Virus record (IMG/VR): IMGVR_UViG_3300035661_000264
Span: 1 to 29,649 of that record
Length of the DNA: 29,649 bases
Source of the DNA: a virus
Strand: one strand, 5' to 3'
The notes below the pieces were generated by a model. The model ran no database searches and was not told the origin of the DNA. It saw only the letters and a list, made by a program, of their open reading frames with translations. Below, piece by piece: positions 1-7,484 of this stretch. The position numbers and the translations under genes were made by a program. Each line of letters opens with the position of its first letter. Positions within the stretch are counted from its first letter, which is position 1.

Positions 1-1298
1 AGTATCTTGTTGACGTAGTCCATGGTCTCTGCTGGTACCTGACCGGCCCTGAGATAAGGCAGGTGCTTGTCGCCTGGGCCCCAGTTGTAGGCCGCGGTGG
101 CCTTGACGATGTCGCCTCCGAACATCTTCATAAGGTCAGACATGTAGCGAGCCGCGCCAGTGGCAGAGCTCTCAAAACTGTTGACATCGACCCCGTATTG
201 CTTAGCTGTGGAGTCGATGAATTGGAAGTCACCCTTGGCCTGGCCGTACTTCGTCATCCGACCTAGCTTGTTCTTGCCCCGGCCCGATTCAGCCGCCCAC
301 ATGCGGTCGAGGAAGCCATCAGGCAACCCGTACTGCCTCTCCAGGTTGCCTAGGATGGCCGGAACGCCCCCTTGCTGCGACGATCCGGCGCCAGGCAAGG
401 GCTCACTGCCCACCGTGCCCGTCGCGCGCCTCCCAGCCCCGCTCCCGCCGTTGACAAGATCCATGGCATCTCTTGCCGCCTGGCCACTCATCAAGAACTT
501 GAGGTGGTCCCACCAAGTCTGCCCGGCGTGCTCTTTCACGACGGCCGCCTTGCCCCAAAGATCGGCCAGCTTGGAGACCCCTACGAGAACCCGTTCAGTG
601 ATGCCAGCCAGGTCCTTGAAGGTAGGCAGCAGCTCTCGCATCGTGATCTGCTTCAGGATGCTGAAGCGTTCAGAGAGCCTGTCGAGCATGTTGGCGTACT
701 CTAGTCCTTCGTTCTTGGCCTGCTCAAGATCGAGGCCAGCTTCTTTGGCCATGTCCTTCTGTGATGCCGCCAGGGCGTCGAGCTTCTCCTGGCCCTTTGA
801 CCAGAGCAGGAACTCGTCGGGGCCGATGCCGAACATCTGAGCAATCTGCGCCCCTTGGTAGAACGGCAGCTTCGACCATGATTTGACGAGGTCGCGCGCC
901 ACATCAGAGACATCCCGTCCCTTGACAGTCACCCCGAAGCTCTCGGCAAAAGCAATCATGCCGGGATTCATCCGGAGCGACATGGCCACCTTTTCGATAG
1001 CCCCCTGCATCGCTTCGCTACTGATCCCGATCTGCTTGGCGCCGTAGGTGATGGCCGCCAGGCTGCTCGCCGTGCTATCCGCCTTGATCGAAGCGTAGTA
1101 CATCCGCTCCATCGACCTGGCGAACTGCGTCACCATGTTGTTGACGGCCTTTGCCGCGATCCAGGCCTGTGCGGCCAGACCGCCGACCTTCCCGGTCGAC
1201 TTGCCTACGGTCAGGTCAAACTTGTTGTGCCCGGCCTCGTCGATCTTGAAGCCGAGCAGCAGTAGGTACTCGCGGAGGATCTTGATGTCAGCAGCCAT
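1..1298 (-). CDS. Tail tape measure protein with lytic transglycosylase domain (3' end off the left edge)
   Basis: An open frame runs from ATG at 1298 to the left edge without a stop, giving 432 residues of an unfinished protein. Residues 1-290 are mostly helical in composition, as in tape measure proteins, which set tail length and occupy the tail lumen. Residues about 310-430 look like a soluble lytic transglycosylase (SLT) domain: the putative catalytic Glu337 in WAAESG, the GDFQF segment near 356-360, and AAYNWGPG at 402-409, which corresponds to the family's AYNAGxG motif. Such domains cleave peptidoglycan during DNA entry. The gene follows the tail tube and chaperone genes, the standard place for a tape measure. 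The start lies 6 bases after the stop of the chaperone extension, with only a weak Shine-Dalgarno (AAGGG), so coupling is likely. The protein is short before the SLT domain. How much follows it cannot be seen. Confidence 0.88.
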   Translation of the reverse strand, partial: MAADIKILREYLLLLGFKIDEAGHNKFDLTVGKSTGKVGGLAAQAWIAAKAVNNMVTQFARSMERMYYASIKADSTASSLAAITYGAKQIGISSEAMQGAIEKVAMSLRMNPGMIAFAESFGVTVKGRDVSDVARDLVKSWSKLPFYQGAQIAQMFGIGPDEFLLWSKGQEKLDALAASQKDMAKEAGLDLEQAKNEGLEYANMLDRLSERFSILKQITMRELLPTFKDLAGITERVLVGVSKLADLWGKAAVVKEHAGQTWWDHLKFLMSGQAARDAMDLVNGGSGAGRRATGTVGSEPLPGAGSSQQGGVPAILGNLERQYGLPDGFLDRMWAAESGRGKNKLGRMTKYGQAKGDFQFIDSTAKQYGVDVNSFESSATGAARYMSDLMKMFGGDIVKATAAYNWGPGDKHLPYLRAGQVPAETMDYVNKI

Positions 1299-1304
1299 GG
1301 TGCG

Positions 1305-1556
1305 TCAGCCCTTTTTCGGTTTACTGCGGAAGTGGTTCTCAGCCTCAACATCGAGGGCTTCATTAAGCAGGTCAACGTCTTCAAGGGTCAAGGTGCCGTC
1401 GAGCAGACTCTCGTACTTGCATAAACCACGAAGGACCGGGCGCAGCACCCAGTCCTCGTGATCAACCATAGCCACAAAATCAGGACCGGCCCCTTCGTAA
1501 GCCACCGCCAAACTACGGAAACTCTTCAGAGCTTCGCGGCGCTTGGCGGAGTTCCG
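1305..1556 (-). CDS. Tail assembly chaperone, -1 frameshift extension (GT-type second half)
   Basis: This is the -1 frame continuation of the upstream chaperone gene. From base 1556 the frame is open without interruption to TGA at 1305-1307, adding 83 residues (starting RNSAKRREAL) to the first 128 residues of the upstream protein, for a 211-residue fusion. The last 68 residues carry WVLRPVLRGLCKYESL and a DGTLTLEDVDLLNEALDV segment, which resembles small proteins found between the tail chaperone and tape measure in other phages. A separate start at TTG 1511 is possible but has no convincing ribosome binding site. The frameshift route fits the known G/GT arrangement of tailed phages, in which the fused form recruits tape measure and tube protein during tail assembly. 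Confidence 0.75.
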   Translation of the reverse strand, partial: RNSAKRREALKSFRSLAVAYEGAGPDFVAMVDHEDWVLRPVLRGLCKYESLLDGTLTLEDVDLLNEALDVEAENHFRSKPKKG

Positions 1557-1939
1557 AAAAAACCCTCCAGATTGCCCTTCAAGACTTCAATGGTCAGCCG
1601 GATCATCACAGTCATGTCGATGTCAGCGAACATCAAGTGCCCGTTGGCCGCTTGAACCGGGGCCCACGCTTCACCCTGCTGACGCTTCACCACCGCCAGG
1701 CAGGTGCGCACGATGTACTCGACATCTTCGTCGGGCATCTTGGAGATGATGTCCATCACAGGTCCCATGACGCCCACGATGCCGCCCGTCGCTTCCTCTT
1801 CACGCAACTGCGCGAGCATGGAAGCAGACATGCCCATCTCCGCGAGGATCGGGAGAAGACGCCGGGTGACGTGAAACTGCTTCATCGCGTCCAAACGCCC
1901 GGAGGTGTATGCCGCGCCATTGAGTTCAAACTGAGCCAT
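1526..1939 (-). CDS. Tail assembly chaperone (G-type first half)
   Basis: A protein of 137 residues beginning MAQFELNGAAYTSGRLDAM, with the FELNG and FHVTRRLLPILAE segments typical of phage tail assembly chaperones. These proteins bind the tape measure while tube subunits polymerise and are not part of the finished virion. ATG at 1939 has AGGA seven bases upstream. The gene sits between the tube protein and the tape measure, where chaperones are expected. Its 3' end carries the slippery heptamer, so a fraction of ribosomes should make the longer fusion. The normal product ends GTPPSAAKL after the slip site. Confidence 0.8.
   Translation of the reverse strand: MAQFELNGAAYTSGRLDAMKQFHVTRRLLPILAEMGMSASMLAQLREEEATGGIVGVMGPVMDIISKMPDEDVEYIVRTCLAVVKRQQGEAWAPVQAANGHLMFADIDMTVMIRLTIEVLKGNLEGFFGTPPSAAKL
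1556..1562 (-). other. Slippery heptamer for programmed -1 frameshift (T TTT TTC)
   Basis: On the minus strand the zero-frame codons read GGT TTT TTC, giving the canonical X XXY YYZ heptamer T TTT TTC. It lies nine codons before the zero-frame stop (1526-1528), and the -1 frame is open through the next ORF. A 7-bp stem (1529-1535 with 1518-1524, UGAA loop, one G-U pair) lies 20 bases downstream. That is farther than the usual 5-9 base spacing, so its role is unclear. Confidence 0.72.
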
Positions 1940-1969
1940 TTGTTGTCCTAGGGGTTAGCTGGAAGGGTC

Positions 1970-2407
1970 TCAGATACCGAGGGCCACGTCGATCTTGATG
2001 GCGTTGAAGTCCCACTCAACGAGCTGGGCCTCCTTGCCATAGGTGACCGCGGGCTGCTTCGTGAACGCGACCTGTTGGCAGGTGGTCGTTTCACCACGGG
2101 CCATGTCAACGATCGTGATCGTGTTCTGACCGTGCGTGGCCGCCGACGATCGCTGAAAGGCCAGCATCGCAGAGAGCAGACCGTTGGTCGGCGAGGTCTT
2201 CAACAGGCGCACCGTGATCTTGCCGGACTTGTCGGCGTGCAGAGAGTGCATGCCTTCACCATCGGCCCCGATCACCATCGTGTCGACCTCTGCGGTCGGA
2301 TCGACGCTGATGCCCTCGTCACTGACGCCGGCGCCATTGCCGAGCGGGATGACGCCACCAGGCCCCACGAGCGCGGCCTGGACTTCAAGAAAGCTGTAGG
2401 TCTTCAT
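1970..2407 (-). CDS. Tail tube protein, DUF3277 type
   Basis: A protein of 145 residues that resembles the DUF3277 family (MKTYSFLEVQAALVGPGG at the start; GEGMHSLHADKSGKITVRLLKT in the middle; YGKEAQLVEWDFNAIKID near the end). Proteins of this family follow a DUF3383 protein in myoviruses and are taken as the inner tail tube, polymerising inside the sheath. Start ATG 2407 is preceded by AAGGA at about ten bases. It lies directly after the sheath-like gene and before the chaperone, the classic sheath-tube-chaperone-tape measure order. The family match rests on recognition of sequence pattern and gene order, not a search. Confidence 0.83.
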   Translation of the reverse strand: MKTYSFLEVQAALVGPGGVIPLGNGAGVSDEGISVDPTAEVDTMVIGADGEGMHSLHADKSGKITVRLLKTSPTNGLLSAMLAFQRSSAATHGQNTITIVDMARGETTTCQQVAFTKQPAVTYGKEAQLVEWDFNAIKIDVALGI

Positions 2408-2419
2408 GATGGATGGTCC

Positions 2420-3904
2420 TTATTGGTTGACCGTGACGGAGACGTTGATGTCGTGAACTGCACCGGCGAGCTTGACCGCCACCTGGATCGGGACCGAGTG
2501 ACGCGCGGCGCGCAGAGCGGGGTCCTGCGCGGAGACCTTGGGTGCGTAGACGTAGAAGCCCTTGGGAAGATAGTCGCCCATCTTCAGCGAACCGAAGCCG
2601 CCAGAGTTCCACGAGCCAGGCGCAAGCATGCCGTTGATCACCGCCTGCGAGCAGACGCTCTCGACCGTGGTCACCATCATGTTCGTGCCGGTGTCGGTCT
2701 GTGGGATCTTCGTCGTGCTGGTGTAGAGCAGGTTGTAGAGCGCGGTCTGCAGTGCAATCGCCAGCCAGTCCGTCGAGGTGATCACGTCGATAAAGTCGCC
2801 TGAGGAGCAGACGCCGGTCTGGAAGATCGCGGTGTTGTTGTTGTATCCAACGAACACGTTGCAGTTCTTCGCGGTGAGTGCGTTCGCCTGAGTCGACGAC
2901 AGGGCCTCGGCCACGATCCCCGGCTCTTGTTTGTACATCAGGGTGATGACCGTGTTATTGCCGGTGTAGTCGGTCGTGAGGATCCGCGCCAGAGCGGAGA
3001 TCACCGCGTAGGGGTTCACCGACGAGAACTGCACTACCGTCTTCTTGTAGGCCAGGACCTGAAGCTGGGATGCGATGCTCGACGTATCACCGGCGACCAG
3101 GACCCCGGCCTCTTGCGTGGTGACGCCGTACAGATGCTTGGTGTTGGCCGCCTCGATGTAGCCGGCGATTGCCACATGGTCGGCATTGACCGCACCGATG
3201 ACCGTGACGGCGTACCAAGCCTGCCCGAAGTTCTGGTCGAACAGAGTGACCACGCTCAGGGCCGATTCGGCGGCGGCGCCGGTGTACGAATAGGCCCCCG
3301 AGTCGGCCGCGGTCATACCCATCACCGTCGAGATGTCGGTGCCAGCGCCAGGCGCCGTGAAGAAAGCCACGACAGAGGTCACACCCGTCAGGGTGGAGAC
3401 CGCCTCGAAACGAGACATCACCGCATTCCAGACCACCGTCATGCCACTCAATGCAGCCGTGATGATGGAGGCCACGTTGTTCAGGTTGGTGGCGCCACTG
3501 AAGTTCAGGCCAGAGACCGAAACCTGGGCCGAGCCGTTCTTTGAGTAGACGAAGCCGCCCGAGGTGATCAGGTTCCAGGCCGTGATCGACTGCTGCGCCA
3601 CGGAACGGAAGGCTCCTCGCAGGCCGCCCGTCGAGGCCACATTGGCCCAGCGGCCGATCTTCACAGAGCGGGGCTGGGGAGCCTGCTGGAACCAGAGGTT
3701 GGCGGCCTTGTATTCGGGCGTGGTGTTCCCGAAGTCAGCTGCCACCTCAGCCAGCGTGTCGTAGTCACGGTAGCGTTCGGTCGTGTCGATCACGGCCGTG
3801 GTGCCCAAGATGAGCAGGGTGGAAAGGTTCTGTGCGATGGCCCCGGCGGGAGTCAGCGTGACGCCGACATTGATCAGACGGGAAACCGGAAGTTGTTGCG
3901 TCAT
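2420..3904 (-). CDS. Tail sheath protein, DUF3383 family
   Basis: A protein of 494 residues that resembles DUF3383, a sheath-like family of contractile-tailed phages. Recognisable parts are VSRLINVGVTLTPAGAI and the LLILGTTAVIDTTERYRDY segment at the N-terminus, then FGNTTPEYKAANLWFQQ around residue 60-75, which is the usual family opening. The C-terminus (RHSVPIQVAVKLAGAVHDINV) resembles the terminal strands that join neighbouring sheath subunits. Start ATG 3904 has a good AAGGA six to seven bases upstream. The sheath contracts to drive the tube through the envelope. With the following DUF3277 gene this is the main evidence that the phage has a contractile tail. Confidence 0.87.
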   Translation of the reverse strand: MTQQLPVSRLINVGVTLTPAGAIAQNLSTLLILGTTAVIDTTERYRDYDTLAEVAADFGNTTPEYKAANLWFQQAPQPRSVKIGRWANVASTGGLRGAFRSVAQQSITAWNLITSGGFVYSKNGSAQVSVSGLNFSGATNLNNVASIITAALSGMTVVWNAVMSRFEAVSTLTGVTSVVAFFTAPGAGTDISTVMGMTAADSGAYSYTGAAAESALSVVTLFDQNFGQAWYAVTVIGAVNADHVAIAGYIEAANTKHLYGVTTQEAGVLVAGDTSSIASQLQVLAYKKTVVQFSSVNPYAVISALARILTTDYTGNNTVITLMYKQEPGIVAEALSSTQANALTAKNCNVFVGYNNNTAIFQTGVCSSGDFIDVITSTDWLAIALQTALYNLLYTSTTKIPQTDTGTNMMVTTVESVCSQAVINGMLAPGSWNSGGFGSLKMGDYLPKGFYVYAPKVSAQDPALRAARHSVPIQVAVKLAGAVHDINVSVTVNQ

Positions 3905-3914
3905 GGTGATTCCT

Positions 3915-4490
3915 TCACGGGTTGACGATGATGGGGGTCACGTAGGCTTCGTTGTCGAGGCCAAGTTGACCAGTGCTAATTGTAAGGACCGGGAATGTTC
4001 TCGAAGTGCGGCGCCGGTAGACCACCACCACATCGACCCTCTTAACCCAAACTGCCTTCAAGAGTGCTGGGATGTTCAAGGCCTCCTGTACTTCAACGAG
4101 TTCGATGCCAGCCGCGACGAGCTGGTCACGGTTCTGGGCTATGTCGAAGCTGTCACGGAAGCGATTGCAAAGCCCCATGCTCTTGGGACCGTAGAACGAA
4201 TGCAGGACGTACAAAAGTATGTCGCGCTCAACCACATGATTGAAGTCGTCATCCTGGCGTTGGTAGGAATACGTGTCGGGGGTCCAGCGCGTGATGCCGA
4301 ATGCCACCCAGTTGGCCGAGAAGGCCGGCTGCTGCGCGGGCTCGGGCTGCCAGCGAGGCCTGACCAAGTCGCCCGTGATGCCCGTGAGCCCCACGATGGC
4401 GTCGTGCATGATGTCTTCCAGATCATCGTCGTCGAGGGGCTCGGCGGACGGTGACAGGTAGCCAGCGACTGAGGAATTTGCAGAAGGCAT
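3915..4490 (-). CDS. Neck/tail-terminator protein, gp12-like
   Basis: A protein of 191 residues. The central part (VRPRWQPEPAQQP, NWVAFGIT, then RDILLYVLHSFYGP around 90-105 and a later FDIAQNRDQL segment) resembles the neck or tail-terminator family annotated in myophages upstream of the sheath. Such proteins cap the tail tube at the head end and receive the head-closure complex. Start ATG 4490 follows the TGA of the upstream gene by two bases, with no clear Shine-Dalgarno, so translation is probably coupled. The place between the small head-closure proteins and the sheath supports the call. The first 25 residues are acidic and variable. Confidence 0.65.
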   Translation of the reverse strand: MPSANSSVAGYLSPSAEPLDDDDLEDIMHDAIVGLTGITGDLVRPRWQPEPAQQPAFSANWVAFGITRWTPDTYSYQRQDDDFNHVVERDILLYVLHSFYGPKSMGLCNRFRDSFDIAQNRDQLVAAGIELVEVQEALNIPALLKAVWVKRVDVVVVYRRRTSRTFPVLTISTGQLGLDNEAYVTPIIVNP

Positions 4491-4492
4491 GG

Positions 4493-4876
4493 TCAGGGCG
4501 CCGGGTCAGCGGCGGATTGAGACTGAGCCACAGCCAGCACAAAGCCAGCCCCGAAGTGAGTCCATGGCACAAGTGCGTTGACGGTGAAGCGAACGCCTTG
4601 ATGGACGACGTGATCTGGCTGATGCCCATCCCCAGCCCCACGGAAGCGGAAGCGTGAGATCACGGAGATGGTCCGGCCGGTCATCTGCCCTTCTGGGGTT
4701 CTGACGACGTTGTGGGGGTCGCCTGGCACCACGGAGCCCACCTGATTGCGGTAGGTCGACTCGGAGATGGATGGACGACCGGTGGCCTCGTCAATCGTTT
4801 CGATGCGGCGCACGACATCGAAGCTGTCGGCGAGGTCCGGATCCTCAATGATGTCGGTGAAGTCGAGCAGTGGCAT
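4493..4876 (-). CDS. Head closure / tail connector protein
   Basis: A protein of 127 residues. The pattern VVRRIETIDEATGRPSI, GSVVPGDP, then SVISRFRFRG and QPDHVVHQGVRFTVNALVPW resembles small connector proteins found after the head-tail adaptor and before the tail terminator in many phages. It would bridge portal ring and tail. The start codon immediately follows the stop of the upstream gene (TGAATG), a coupled arrangement. Expression is expected together with its neighbours. Exact family naming is not possible from sequence alone. The connector role comes from gene order and general pattern. Confidence 0.6.
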   Translation of the reverse strand: MPLLDFTDIIEDPDLADSFDVVRRIETIDEATGRPSISESTYRNQVGSVVPGDPHNVVRTPEGQMTGRTISVISRFRFRGAGDGHQPDHVVHQGVRFTVNALVPWTHFGAGFVLAVAQSQSAADPAP

Positions 4877-5455
4877 TCACTTCCCCTTGCGTTTGCGGAT
4901 GACGTAGTTGATGGCGTTGCGAAGCTGCCCGGTGACTATCAGGGGCTTCGCTGTGTCTGTGCCTGGCTCGGCGCCTGCCTCGCGCCAGGCGAGTTCCCAG
5001 AGGCTACCCGCATCTCCCTTGGCCCCACGCTTGCGCAGCGTAGACTCAGCCAGAGGGGGCGGGATGCCTTCGTTGATCTTCCGCTTGAGCCCGGTCATTG
5101 CGATGACGCCGACGCGCTCCCAGCCCTTGATGACCTCGGAGGCAATTCGCTTGGTAAGAGCCTTCTTTGCCAGCGAGGTCAGTTGGTCAGCCACCTTGTC
5201 CTCGACCTCATTCATGCCTGGGATCATGAACGGGCGAGCAGGGATGTTCTGCTCGGGCATCCCGGTGTCATGAATGTAGCCAAGAGCCGCGTTGGTGATC
5301 TCCCGATTCCCAACCGACTCGTCCGTGCGTTGGGTGGTGTCTTCAGGGAAGCCCACCAGCACGGTCATCTCCGTCAGCGCCTTGAAGGTGGACTGCATCG
5401 ACTCAAGGTCGTCTGTCTTGATCTTCAAGAACGGATTCTTGCCACTTGTGGCCAT
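4877..5455 (-). CDS. Virion morphogenesis / tail completion protein (HK97 gp10-like)
   Basis: A protein of 192 residues. The segment LVGFPED, then NAALGYIHDTGMPEQN and IPARPFMIPGM (residues about 33-80), is the hallmark of tail-completion and virion-morphogenesis proteins of the HK97 gp10 kind. The remainder is helical and basic, ending in RKRKGK. It probably acts at the head-tail interface. The gene begins seven bases from the stop of the upstream adaptor gene and has no obvious Shine-Dalgarno, so coupled translation is likely. Neighbouring connector genes on both sides support the call. Confidence 0.7.
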   Translation of the reverse strand: MATSGKNPFLKIKTDDLESMQSTFKALTEMTVLVGFPEDTTQRTDESVGNREITNAALGYIHDTGMPEQNIPARPFMIPGMNEVEDKVADQLTSLAKKALTKRIASEVIKGWERVGVIAMTGLKRKINEGIPPPLAESTLRKRGAKGDAGSLWELAWREAGAEPGTDTAKPLIVTGQLRNAINYVIRKRKGK

Positions 5456-5461
5456 CGAGGA

Positions 5462-5917
5462 TCACCACGGCGGAAGCGTGACGCCAGGCCAGGCGATCGA
5501 GTTCTCAGAATCTTCCGTGCCTGGAACCCCCACCTGCACCGGGCCGGCGCCCATCATCCGGGCCAAGCGAATGTATCGGGTGCCGTAGGTGGTCATGTTC
5601 CAGTGGCCAGCGTCTTTCTCGGTAGCCGTTGAAACATCGTAGCTTGCGCTCACCCCTTGAGCCGACTTGGAACTCAGGACGCCGACCGAGGCCCCCGGCA
5701 TGCGGGCACCGGTGGCTGAGTTCACGGCCTGGGCTTCAAGCGCTAGGTAGTGGGCGGCCATCAGTTGCGCGCCAAGGTCGGCGAGGTCGCCCCACTTGGC
5801 CGCGTTGATGAGCTTGACCGCCGTCGACAACCACAGATCCACCATGCCTGCCGGGAACTTCACAGGGTTGGCGAAGGCAGGGAAGGCTACACGGAAAGAT
5901 GCTGCGGTGACGGTCAT
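5462..5917 (-). CDS. Head-tail adaptor, DUF4054 type
   Basis: A protein of 151 residues with the DUF4054 pattern: FRVAFPAFANPVKFPAGMV at residues 8-26, a helical stretch with LGAQLMAAHYLALEAQ (48-63), and GVLSSKSAQGVSASYD then TTYGTRYIRLARMM (about 80-122). Proteins of this family are placed at the portal exit as a ring adaptor between head and tail. Start ATG 5917 has AGGA upstream (CAGGAAAGTAAGCC). It lies between the small protein after the capsid gene and the tail-completion gene, the expected position. Confidence 0.78.
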   Translation of the reverse strand: MTVTAASFRVAFPAFANPVKFPAGMVDLWLSTAVKLINAAKWGDLADLGAQLMAAHYLALEAQAVNSATGARMPGASVGVLSSKSAQGVSASYDVSTATEKDAGHWNMTTYGTRYIRLARMMGAGPVQVGVPGTEDSENSIAWPGVTLPPW

Positions 5918-5920
5918 GGC

Positions 5921-6232
5921 TTACTTTCCTGGGGAGTAGACCTTGACGCCTTGAGCGCGCGAGAACCAGTGGGCTGCGTGCTCCACCGACATCTCTTGCG
6001 TGCCAGCGTGAAACGGCATCGGGGTCCCGTCGTCGAGCGTCAGGGTGAAGGCCTTGGGAACGATGACCGTGACCTTCTCGCCGTCGGCAGAGGTGTCGCG
6101 TTCACCGAGTGTGATCTTTTCGCCGGTGGTCTTCTCCACCACCTCGGCGGGGTCGGAGATCGAAGTCTTGCTGGAATCTGGCACCAGCACGGCGCGGCGG
6201 GACTTCTTGGCTTGTTGCTGCTTCGTGGCCAT
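5921..6232 (-). CDS. Small protein after the capsid gene, unknown function
   Basis: A protein of 103 residues starting MATKQQQAKKSRRAVLV. I chose ATG 6232 because it has a strong AGGAG five bases upstream. An extension to 6292 would read through a hairpin and lacks a ribosome binding site. The N-terminus is basic and probably disordered. The C-terminal half (VPKAFTLTLDDGTPMPFHAGTQEM, then EHAAHWFSRAQGV) resembles short proteins that follow capsid genes in several phages. Its place between capsid protein and DUF4054 adaptor suggests a head completion or connector role, but I do not recognise a named family. Confidence 0.65.
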   Translation of the reverse strand: MATKQQQAKKSRRAVLVPDSSKTSISDPAEVVEKTTGEKITLGERDTSADGEKVTVIVPKAFTLTLDDGTPMPFHAGTQEMSVEHAAHWFSRAQGVKVYSPGK

Positions 6233-6258
6233 GTAGGCTCCTGTGTTTGATGGCAAGA

Positions 6259-6286
6259 GAGCCGGGCTCAGTGAAGGGCCCGGCTC
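6259..6286 (-). terminator. Terminator-like hairpin after the major capsid gene
   Basis: A perfect 9-bp GC-rich inverted repeat (GAGCCGGGC at 6259-6267, GCCCGGCTC at 6278-6286) with a 10-base loop lies in the 86-base gap between the capsid stop (6319) and the next start (6232). On the minus strand the stem is followed by TCTTGCC, so the U-tract is poor. It may be a weak terminator or a 3' end stabiliser that raises capsid mRNA relative to the genes downstream. Confidence 0.55.
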
Positions 6287-6318
6287 AGTCACTCAGGGGG
6301 TTGGACGAGCGCGATGGC

Positions 6319-7449
6319 TTACAGGCCGTCGCGATAGCCAATGGTCTCGGGGTAGACCACTTCGAGGACGCCTAGACGGCAGTAGTACGTCGTCTTGTGG
6401 TAGATCGAGTCGTACTGGATCGGCGTCTTTTGCAGCATGGTCATCGGATAGCGCAGGTAGTCCTTCTGCTGCGTGTAGCAGACCATGCGGTCGACGGTGC
6501 CCGCGGTGCCCAGGGTGCCCCCCGCCCCGGCGCCGATCAACCACTTGGCCGGCTGGATCTCCAGCTCGCCTTGGCCCGAGGCCTTCAGGACGTTGTTCTC
6601 CAACACGTACTTCAGGATGGAGACGTTACCGGCCGACGAGACCTTGGCAGTCGAGATGTAGCCGAACTGGGTGGGCGGCAGCAGGATCTTGGAGGGCATG
6701 ACCTTCCAGCCCGACGCGGCCCAGACCGAGGTGATCACCGCGTTCACGTCGGCCAGGATTTCATCCGGCGTCTTGCTCGACCACAGCGGGCTGGCGCTGG
6801 CGCCGTTCGGCACATTGCTGACGTTGGTCACCAGCGTGTGATTGACCAGACCCCCAGCGACCAGCGAAGAGTCACCGGCGTAGACCATCTCGTCGATGTC
6901 CATCTGGTGCTTCAGCTTCAGGCCGGCCAGCTTCTGCTCGTCGATGGGACGGCCGGCCTTGGCCGCCGACTCAAGTTCGAGGATGGAGAACTTGACCTCC
7001 AGGCCCCACGGGGTCAGGGGTTGGGGGTACTTGCCGATGTCGACCGACACGCCGCCGATCTGGTCCGTGGCCTTGCCGATCCAGGCCTTGCCGTTGCGGA
7101 TGCTGTTGCCAGCGCCCAGCGAGCCAGCGGAGGCGAACGTCGACAGGGTGAACGACGAGTTCTCGTCGGCGATCGAGACATCCTCGCGGAGGTCCACGTC
7201 GCGCGACCAGCTCACGGCCACCAGCGGCATGTGCAGGGTCTGGTCCAGACGTTCCAGCTCGCCCACCAGGAATGCGCCCGTCGAGTCAACGGTGCGACCG
7301 TCGTGGGTGCGGTAGGTGTGATCCAGAACCACGCCGCGCTGATTGCCACGCAGGTCGATGGTGCCCGCGGGGGCGTTGTCGAACGTCATCGCGTGGTCGA
7401 CGGTGCGGGCGCGAACGATGGTCCGCTTCGGCACAAAGATTTTGTTCAT
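6319..7449 (-). CDS. Major capsid protein, DUF2184 family
   Basis: A protein of 376 residues that resembles the DUF2184 major capsid family (HK97 fold). The order of conserved parts is visible: the N-terminal DHAMTFDNAP segment, GNQRGVVLDHTY, AWIGKATDQIGGVSVDIGKYPQPLTPWGLEVKFSIL in the middle as several blocks, the MDIDEMVYAGD segment, WKVMPSKILLPPTQFGYIST, and a C-terminus with YCRLGVLEVVYPETIGY. It forms the icosahedral shell. ATG 7449 has AAGGA about eleven bases upstream. The gene lies after the cement-like gene and before a terminator-like hairpin. No cleavage site is obvious at the N-terminus, though a protease gene is nearby. Confidence 0.9.
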   Translation of the reverse strand: MNKIFVPKRTIVRARTVDHAMTFDNAPAGTIDLRGNQRGVVLDHTYRTHDGRTVDSTGAFLVGELERLDQTLHMPLVAVSWSRDVDLREDVSIADENSSFTLSTFASAGSLGAGNSIRNGKAWIGKATDQIGGVSVDIGKYPQPLTPWGLEVKFSILELESAAKAGRPIDEQKLAGLKLKHQMDIDEMVYAGDSSLVAGGLVNHTLVTNVSNVPNGASASPLWSSKTPDEILADVNAVITSVWAASGWKVMPSKILLPPTQFGYISTAKVSSAGNVSILKYVLENNVLKASGQGELEIQPAKWLIGAGAGGTLGTAGTVDRMVCYTQQKDYLRYPMTMLQKTPIQYDSIYHKTTYYCRLGVLEVVYPETIGYRDGL

Positions 7450-7484
7450 GATGCTTGGTTTCCTTGGTAAGTTGGCCGAAGGGA

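Noticed and set aside
6397-7470. Plus-strand frame of 357 residues over the capsid gene
   Set aside because: Antisense to a clear DUF2184 capsid gene; Arg/His/Gly-rich composition without recognisable motifs.
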